Shown here one piece after another: positions 1 through 4,009 of a DNA stretch of 6,813 nucleotides (position 1 is the stretch's first letter; the number at the start of each line of letters is the position of its first letter). The position numbers and the translations under genes were made by a program. Below the pieces are notes generated by a model. That model was given only the letters and a program-made list of their open reading frames with translations, searched no databases and was not told the DNA's origin. The DNA comes from Gammaproteobacteria bacterium (GTDB taxonomy: Bacteria > Pseudomonadota > Gammaproteobacteria > Pseudomonadales > GM7GCV1), in NCBI GenBank assembly GCA_030830945.1, contig JAURLY010000083.1:1-6813 (forward strand), given 5' to 3'.

Positions 1-31
1 AAAAAAAGCCCCAGTTAACGGGGCTTTTTTT
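1..31. terminator. Bidirectional intrinsic terminator after the oxidoreductase gene
   Basis: A 12-bp inverted repeat (1-12 with 20-31) consists of a run of seven A, a GC-rich core (GCCCC/GGGGC), a 7-nt loop and a run of seven T. On the minus strand it follows the original stop codon of the oxidoreductase gene (59-61) by about 27 nt, so it most likely ends that transcript. The symmetric A and T tracts let it work in both directions, so it could also serve a plus-strand gene lying left of the window. Confidence 0.85.
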
Positions 32-58
32 ATGAACAGGAGCAATTGGCGTCTCCCT

Positions 59-1174
59 CTAATCGAAGTAGATGGTTTCTCCCGTTTCTGCACTTTCCCG
101 TGCTGCATCCAAAATCTCCATGACCACCATATTATTCTCAAGAGCAGACAAATCACTTGGCGCCATCTGGACCTGTTGATTGATCACAGCTTTAAAATAA
201 TGAAAAGGATCATCGAATGGTGCCGGGCGTTCCGGCAGCTGTTAAATGGTCTCGTGATAGCAATCATAGCCCTCTGCGATTCTTGTCCTAAATGTGTGAC
301 GGTTATCGGCATATACGGCACCTTCGAGCCCATAAATTTCCATATCCTTGCGACCCATTGGCCAATTCCAGGATCCTTGAATCAAGGCTTGTGAGTTGTC
401 GTAAGTCAAAATAATAATCGATTCGTCGTCTACTTTTGGATTGTTCTCTGGCTGTAATTGTTGAGTAATTGCCGTGACACTATTAGGGCGTTTGCCTTCC
501 ATCAACCATGTCATGAGATTTGCTCCGTAACAGCCGAAATCAACAATCGCGCCACCACCGTTTTGTATTGGATCTAGCAACCAGTCGAGGAATTCGCTGT
601 TGATGCCCAGTTTTGATGGTCCCTTATGGCCGTCACGGACAATAACCTTGCGTATATCGCCCAAGGTACCATCTTGGAAGGCTTGGTAGGCTTTGTGATT
701 GGTCGGGTACCAGGTTGTCTCATAGTTAGTTAACAAGTGAATGCCGTGTTCTTCGGCTAACGTTTGCATTTGTCTGGCATGATCCATATTGACGGCAAGT
801 GGCTTCTCGACCATCACATGTACACCTCTTGGTGCTGCTTTTTGCACAACCTCAAGATGTTCATAAATACTGCCGAAAGCCGCGACGGCGTCCACTTCTT
901 TTGCCTCAAACAACTGTTCCATTGAGTCGTAAACCTTCGACATCGAATAGCCGTGCTGCTCGGCATATCGTTGGGCTAAATCCTTGTTTTCCTCAACGAT
1001 TCCTACAATTTCAAATTCGCCACGTTTTTCACTTTCGAAGGCCCAGTGAACATGGGTATGAGTCAAACCTATAATACCCAACTTCATTGTTTCTTCAGCG
1101 TTACTTGGGAGGCTGCCAAAAAGCAGCAAGCTAAATAGCGAGATTGAACAGAATAATTTTTTTATAGTGTGCAT
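59..1174 (-). pseudogene. Exported Gfo/Idh/MocA-family oxidoreductase, interrupted by an in-frame stop
   Basis: This encodes a predicted NAD(P)-dependent oxidoreductase of the Gfo/Idh/MocA family, which acts mostly on sugars and cyclitols; the substrate cannot be told. The first reading segment (242-1174) gives 310 residues: a Sec-type signal peptide (MHTIKK, a hydrophobic core, then probable cleavage after SNA near residue 26), a Rossmann N-terminus beginning KLGIIGLTHTHVHW, the family EKP motif (VMVEKPLA, about residues 121-128) and the C-terminal-domain segment GGGAIVDFGCYG (about 206-217). Translation stops at TAA 242-244. The same frame then continues for 60 codons (QLPERPAPFDDPF ... LENNMVVMEILDAARES ...) to TAG at 59-61, which is a typical C-terminus for this family. 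The gene therefore looks intact apart from one nonsense codon. I chose ATG 1172-1174 over the in-frame ATGs at 1193-1198 because it has a good ribosome binding site and gives a clean signal peptide. It stands alone between two terminators. A sequencing error, or a truncated but still expressed protein (242-1174), remains possible. Confidence 0.75.
242..244 (-). other. Premature in-frame TAA in the oxidoreductase gene
   Basis: The plus strand reads TTA here, so the minus strand reads TAA. The codons before it (HETI) and after it (QLPERPAPFDDPF) lie in the same frame with no indel, so a single base change explains the break. Three other genes in the window (fabB, fabA, the peroxiredoxin) also end in TAA, and so does uvrA, so TAA is a normal stop in this genome. 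The cut removes the last 60 of 370 codons counted from the preferred start. Confidence 0.85.
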
Positions 1175-1176
1175 GT

Positions 1177-1184
1177 TCCTACCT
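1177..1184 (-). promoter_or_regulatory. Ribosome binding site that decides the oxidoreductase start
   Basis: On the minus strand the sequence AAAGGTAGGAAC directly precedes ATG 1172-1174, placing AAGG about 7 nt from the start. The two upstream in-frame ATGs (1193-1198) lack any Shine-Dalgarno-like sequence. They also coincide with a TATGAT hexamer (1194-1199) that could be a -10 box, which would put the transcript start just upstream of this binding site. I could not find a convincing -35 box for it, so the promoter reading is weak, while the start choice is better supported. Confidence 0.5.
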
Positions 1185-1239
1185 TTTTTTACCATCATAA
1201 CGTTTTCAGGTAAGAAAACTAAAGGCTGGAATCAGAAAC

Positions 1240-1265
1240 AAAAAAGCCGACTTAACGTCGGCTTT
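1240..1265 (-). terminator. Intrinsic terminator of the fabA-fabB operon
   Basis: On the minus strand a 9-bp stem (arms 1257-1265 and 1243-1251; core GCCGAC/GTCGGC) with a 5-nt GTTAA loop is followed by a run of six T (plus-strand A 1240-1245). It begins about 26 nt after the fabB stop codon, the usual place for a Rho-independent terminator. It also separates the fab operon from the oxidoreductase gene downstream, which must then have its own promoter in the roughly 65 nt between this hairpin and its start. Confidence 0.85.
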
Positions 1266-1291
1266 GCAAATGGTGGGTATAAGAAAATTAT

Positions 1292-2503
1292 TTAAACTTT
1301 CTTAAACACCAGACAGGCATTGGTGCCGCCAAAACCGAAGCTGTTGGACATAACCTGATTTAGCTCAGCATTTTCTATGAGTTCACGGACGATAGGGACG
1401 CCTACTGCGCCTTCATCCAACGTCTCAATATTGGCTGATGCCGAAATGAAACTGTTCTCCATCATTAGCAGCGAGAAGATAGCTTCATGAACGCCTGCAG
1501 CACCCAGGGAGTGGCCGGAAAGTGATTTGGTCGAGGCGATAGGGGGTAGATCATCGCCCAGTACAGCTTGGATACCTTTAAGCTCGGTAATATCACCGGC
1601 AGGCGTGCTGGTGCCGTGTGTGTTTATGTAGTCTATGGGTCCTTTAACATCTTCCAGTGCCATCCGCATGCAGCGTTGCGCGCCTTCCCCGGAAGGGGCC
1701 ACCATATCGTGACCATCAGAGGTGGCTCCGTAGCCAGTTAATTCGGCGTAGATTTTTGCGCCGCGCGCTTTGGCGTGTTCATATTCTTCCAGGACAACAC
1801 ATCCGCCTCCAAGTGAGATAACAAAGCCATCTCGATTAGCATCATAAGGACGTGAGGCTTTATCCGGAGTGTCGTTGTATTTGGAAGAAAGCGCGCCCAT
1901 GGCATCGAAAGCACCGGCCATATTCCAATGCAGCTCTTCGCCGCCGCCGGCAAAGACAATATCCTGTTTTCCCCATTGAATAAGTTCAGCAGCATTACCA
2001 ATACAATGTGAGCTGGTCGCACAGGCCGAAGTCATGGAGTAGTTATAGCCCTTGATCTTAAAGGGTGTTGCCAAACAGGCCGATACGGTACTACCCATAA
2101 TCTGAGTGACTCGATAAGGCCCGGCTCGTTTTACACCCTTGGTGCGGATGATGTCAGCACATTCCAGCTGGCTGGCGCAAGACGTTCCGCCAGAGCCCAT
2201 GATAATGCCAGTGCGCTCATTGGAAACCTGCGATTCAGTCAGGCCGGAGTCTTTAATGGCCTGATCCATGGAAATGTAGGCAAAGGCAGCTGCATCGCCC
2301 ATAAAGCGAAGTGCTTTTCGGTCGATAAACTCACTTGGGTCCAGATCGATTTTCCCGCTGACCTGGCTGCGAAAACCCATTTCCGCAAATTCAGGGTTTG
2401 CGTGGATTCCAGATGTACCAGATTTCAACGAGTTAACAACGGTTTCTTTGTCGTTGCCGAGGCAGGAAACGATGCCCAAGCCGGTAATTACAACTCTTCT
2501 CAT
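1292..2503 (-). CDS. fabB: 3-oxoacyl-[acyl-carrier-protein] synthase I (FabB)
   Basis: This is the beta-ketoacyl-ACP synthase I of type II fatty acid synthesis, a cytoplasmic condensing enzyme that joins malonyl-ACP to acyl-ACP. FabB is specifically needed to elongate the cis-3-decenoyl-ACP made by FabA. The protein has 403 residues, close to the 406 of E. coli FabB. It starts MRRVVITGLGIVS, a typical ketosynthase N-terminus. The catalytic triad is complete: Cys161 in SACATSSHCIG, His296 in NTHGTSTPAGD and His331 in SGHSLGAAGVHE, with the conserved Lys326 in STKSLSG. The C-terminal glycine-rich loop NSFGFGGTNA is present. The pairing with fabA directly upstream is what favours FabB over FabF. 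The gene is preceded by fabA with a 75-nt gap and followed by a clear terminator, so the two are probably co-transcribed. Confidence 0.97.
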   Translation of the reverse strand: MRRVVITGLGIVSCLGNDKETVVNSLKSGTSGIHANPEFAEMGFRSQVSGKIDLDPSEFIDRKALRFMGDAAAFAYISMDQAIKDSGLTESQVSNERTGIIMGSGGTSCASQLECADIIRTKGVKRAGPYRVTQIMGSTVSACLATPFKIKGYNYSMTSACATSSHCIGNAAELIQWGKQDIVFAGGGEELHWNMAGAFDAMGALSSKYNDTPDKASRPYDANRDGFVISLGGGCVVLEEYEHAKARGAKIYAELTGYGATSDGHDMVAPSGEGAQRCMRMALEDVKGPIDYINTHGTSTPAGDITELKGIQAVLGDDLPPIASTKSLSGHSLGAAGVHEAIFSLLMMENSFISASANIETLDEGAVGVPIVRELIENAELNQVMSNSFGFGGTNACLVFKKV

Positions 2504-2510
2504 AGGGAAA

Positions 2511-2520
2511 TTTTTCCTTA
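2511..2520 (-). promoter_or_regulatory. fabB ribosome binding site with long spacing
   Basis: On the minus strand TAAGGAAAAA precedes the fabB ATG (2501-2503). The AAGGA core ends 11 nt before the start, slightly longer than the optimum. No better match lies closer, and no other in-frame ATG, GTG or TTG nearby gives a family-like N-terminus, so the start is secure on protein grounds. The 75-nt spacer from fabA also holds a short AT-rich inverted repeat (CTATT at 2544-2548, AATAG at 2556-2560), which is too weak to be called a terminator. Confidence 0.45.
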
Positions 2521-2578
2521 GGATTGTTAGTGCGGCTAAAGCGCTATTCTATATAAATAGGAACTTAATGGCGATCTA

Positions 2579-3097
2579 CTAAAAAAGTCCGACTTTCAAG
2601 TTCTGCGCAGTGTAAATGGTTTCACCATCACAAATGAGCTTGCCATCTGCAATGCCCATGACCAAGCCGCGGGCTATGATGCGCGAATAATCTATTTCAT
2701 AGACAATTTTCTTGGCGGTGGGCATAACCTGCCCTGTGAATTTAACTTCACCAACACCCAGGGCTCGCCCCTTACCGGGATGGCCAATCCAGCCAAGATA
2801 AAAACCAACCAACTGCCACATGGCATCGAGACCGAGACAACCGGGCATCACCGGGTCGCCGGGGAAGTGAACATGGAAAAACCATAGGTCTGGATTAATG
2901 TCCATTTCGGCAATAACCTGACCTTTACCGTGTGCGCCGCCATCTTTGTTAATTTCAATAATGCGGTCGAGCATCAGCATCTCGCGAACGGGAAGCTGTG
3001 GTCTGCCTTCACCGAAAGCCAGCCCAGATTCGTTCTGGCGGATTTCTGTGTCGCTGTAGGCACTTTGTGTGGCAGGCTTTAGTGGAAGTTTTGACAT
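2579..3097 (-). CDS. fabA: Bifunctional 3-hydroxydecanoyl-ACP dehydratase/isomerase (FabA)
   Basis: FabA dehydrates 3-hydroxydecanoyl-ACP to trans-2-decenoyl-ACP and isomerises it to cis-3-decenoyl-ACP, the branch point to unsaturated fatty acids in the cytosolic type II pathway. From ATG 3095-3097 the protein has 172 residues, the same length as E. coli FabA. The hot-dog-fold active-site region is almost invariant: INPDLWFFHVHF, then PGDPVMPGCLGLDAMWQLVGF, giving catalytic His77 and Asp91 in this numbering. The later blocks GRALGVGEVKFTGQV and LKVGLF are also typical. These features separate it from FabZ, which is shorter and lacks the extended GLDAMWQ segment. I chose this ATG because AAGG lies 7 nt upstream; an in-frame TTG at 3116-3118 would add seven residues but has no binding site. 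It is the first gene of the fabA-fabB unit and is transcribed divergently from the peroxiredoxin gene. Confidence 0.97.
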   Translation of the reverse strand: MSKLPLKPATQSAYSDTEIRQNESGLAFGEGRPQLPVREMLMLDRIIEINKDGGAHGKGQVIAEMDINPDLWFFHVHFPGDPVMPGCLGLDAMWQLVGFYLGWIGHPGKGRALGVGEVKFTGQVMPTAKKIVYEIDYSRIIARGLVMGIADGKLICDGETIYTAQNLKVGLF

Positions 3098-3104
3098 CGG
3101 TTGG

Positions 3105-3108
3105 CCTT
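3105..3108 (-). promoter_or_regulatory. fabA ribosome binding site
   Basis: On the minus strand AAGG (within CCAAGGCC) lies 7 nt before ATG 3095-3097. It supports the 172-residue start against the upstream TTG at 3116-3118. Confidence 0.5.
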
Positions 3109-3136
3109 GGCTATGCAAAAGGCGGAGATTGTAGAC

Positions 3137-3159
3137 TTGCTGGCGAAATTGTCCAGAAA
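3137..3159. promoter_or_regulatory. Imperfect palindrome over the candidate fabA -10 box (possible operator)
   Basis: Eight of eleven base pairs match around a centre at 3148, including the arms CTGG (3140-3143) and CCAG (3153-3156) with flanking TT and AA. It sits where a repressor of fabA would be expected, overlapping the candidate -10 hexamer. Fatty-acid regulators such as FabR, FadR and DesT control fabA/fabB in other Gammaproteobacteria, but the spacing here does not fit the FadR consensus and I cannot match it to FabR or DesT. Its role as an operator is an inference. Confidence 0.22.
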
Positions 3160-3176
3160 ATACGTAATTTATTCAA
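3148..3176 (-). promoter_or_regulatory. Candidate sigma-70 promoter for fabA-fabB
   Basis: On the minus strand a TTGAAT hexamer (3171-3176; four of six matches to TTGACA) is followed, after exactly 17 nt, by GACAAT (3148-3153; four of six matches to TATAAT). Transcription would start near 3141, giving a leader of about 44 nt before the fabA ATG. The spacer holds a 14-bp imperfect palindrome centred on TACGTA (3157-3170, six of seven pairs). The spacing is ideal but the hexamers are only moderate, so other promoters in this AT-rich region are possible. Confidence 0.35.
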
Positions 3177-3332
3177 AGGGTTGTCGTATTTTTAATTGAG
3201 TCAGTGCAGGCGTTATTGTTTTGTAATTTAGTGCGATTTGGTTAAATTGGTCACAAATAGCGTGTAGACTTAACCATAGCTTTTATGCAGATCGTAGCTC
3301 CGTCTCAGGAGATCATAGGTTCAAAAAACATT

Positions 3333-3336
3333 GAGG
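3333..3336 (+). promoter_or_regulatory. Peroxiredoxin ribosome binding site
   Basis: GAGG lies 11 nt before ATG 3348-3350. The alternative in-frame ATG at 3285-3287 has no purine-rich site upstream and would add 21 residues unlike any peroxiredoxin N-terminus. This supports the 200-residue start. Confidence 0.5.
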
Positions 3337-3347
3337 TATTTTTTATC

Positions 3348-3950
3348 ATGGCAGTTTTAGTTGGCCAACCCGCTCCGGATTTTACCGCAGCAGCAGTTCT
3401 AGGTTCTGGGGAAATCGTTGACGCGTATACGCTCAGCGAGAAAATTAAGGGAAAGAAGGCAGTTATTTTCTTTTACCCACTGGATTTTACATTCGTTTGC
3501 CCTTCAGAACTTATTGCATTCGATAATCGTTATGAAGAATTTACCAAGCGCGGTGTTGAAGTGATAGGCGTTTCTATCGACTCTCAATTTACCCACAGTG
3601 CCTGGCGAAATACTGCCAAAAATGATGGCGGTATTGGTCCGGTTAAATATCCTCTGGTGGCAGATATAAATCACGCAATCTGTAAGGCTTACGATGTTGA
3701 GTCCGCTGGCGGTGTTGCTTTCCGAGGCTCATTCCTTATTGACGAAGAGGGATTGGTTCGTCATCAGGTAGTCAATGATTTGCCGCTGGGTAGAAACATT
3801 GATGAAATGATTCGCATGGTCGATGCATTAAGCTTCCACCAACAGCACGGTGAAGTATGCCCAGCTGGGTGGCAGGACGGCGATGAAGGCATGCAGGCGA
3901 CATCTGAAGGTGTTGCTGCTTATCTGGGTAGCCACTCAGACAAGCTTTAA
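3348..3950 (+). CDS. Typical 2-Cys peroxiredoxin, AhpC/TSA (Prx1-like) family
   Basis: This is a cytoplasmic thiol peroxidase that reduces hydrogen peroxide, organic hydroperoxides and probably peroxynitrite. From ATG 3348-3350 it has 200 residues, a usual length for the family, starting MAVLVGQPAPDF. The peroxidatic Cys51 lies in the PxxxTxxC motif (PLDFTFVC), the supporting Arg127 in AFRGSFLID, and the resolving Cys171 in GEVCPAGW, so it should be an obligate homodimer with intersubunit disulfides. A third Cys is at 112. It has the GGIG loop (94-97), like hydroperoxide-sensitive members, but the C-terminal helix reads AAYLG rather than carrying a YF motif, so strong sensitivity to over-oxidation is not expected (inference). 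No ahpF-type reductase gene is adjacent, so thioredoxin is the likelier electron donor. It is monocistronic: divergent from fabA, and followed 13 nt after its stop by a strong terminator. I see no OxyR site. Confidence 0.95.
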   Translation: MAVLVGQPAPDFTAAAVLGSGEIVDAYTLSEKIKGKKAVIFFYPLDFTFVCPSELIAFDNRYEEFTKRGVEVIGVSIDSQFTHSAWRNTAKNDGGIGPVKYPLVADINHAICKAYDVESAGGVAFRGSFLIDEEGLVRHQVVNDLPLGRNIDEMIRMVDALSFHQQHGEVCPAGWQDGDEGMQATSEGVAAYLGSHSDKL

Positions 3951-3963
3951 TCGAAGCTTTTTC

Positions 3964-3998
3964 CATAAAAAAGGCCGCACAATGCGGCCTTTTTTATG
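3964..3998. terminator. Bidirectional terminator between convergent peroxiredoxin and uvrA genes
   Basis: A perfect 16-bp inverted repeat (3964-3979 with 3983-3998) has a 3-nt CAA loop. The GC-rich core GGCCGCA/TGCGGCC is flanked by six A on one side and six T on the other, so each strand reads as stem-loop plus U-tract. It lies 13 nt after the peroxiredoxin stop and about 11 nt after the uvrA stop on the other strand, so one element should end both transcripts. Confidence 0.92.
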
Positions 3999-4009
3999 CC
4001 AGGTTTACA

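Noticed and set aside
242..244. Stop-codon recoding of TAA
   Set aside because: fabB, fabA, the peroxiredoxin and uvrA all use TAA as a true stop, and no recoding structure is evident next to this codon.
32..394. A 120-codon plus-strand reading frame starting just after the first terminator
   Set aside because: It lies antisense to the C-terminal coding part of the oxidoreductase, has no ribosome binding site (its ATG overlaps the terminator T-tract) and shows no recognisable protein feature.
2504..2525. Short palindrome GGAAAAATTTCC between the fabB binding site and start, as a translational switch
   Set aside because: The loop would be only 2 nt and the arms are short and AT-rich, so a stable RNA hairpin is unlikely.
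3116..3118. TTG as the fabA start codon
   Set aside because: The ATG at 3095-3097 has an AAGG site at good spacing and gives the usual 172-residue length.
3257..3317. Several ATAG tetranucleotides upstream of the peroxiredoxin, considered as an OxyR site
   Set aside because: The copies (3257, 3276, 3314 region) are not spaced by the 11- and 22-nt steps of the OxyR motif, and the partner CTAT elements are missing.
3285..3347. In-frame upstream ATG giving a 21-residue N-terminal extension of the peroxiredoxin
   Set aside because: It has no ribosome binding site, the extension does not look like a signal peptide, and the family start MAVLVGQPAPDF has its own GAGG site.
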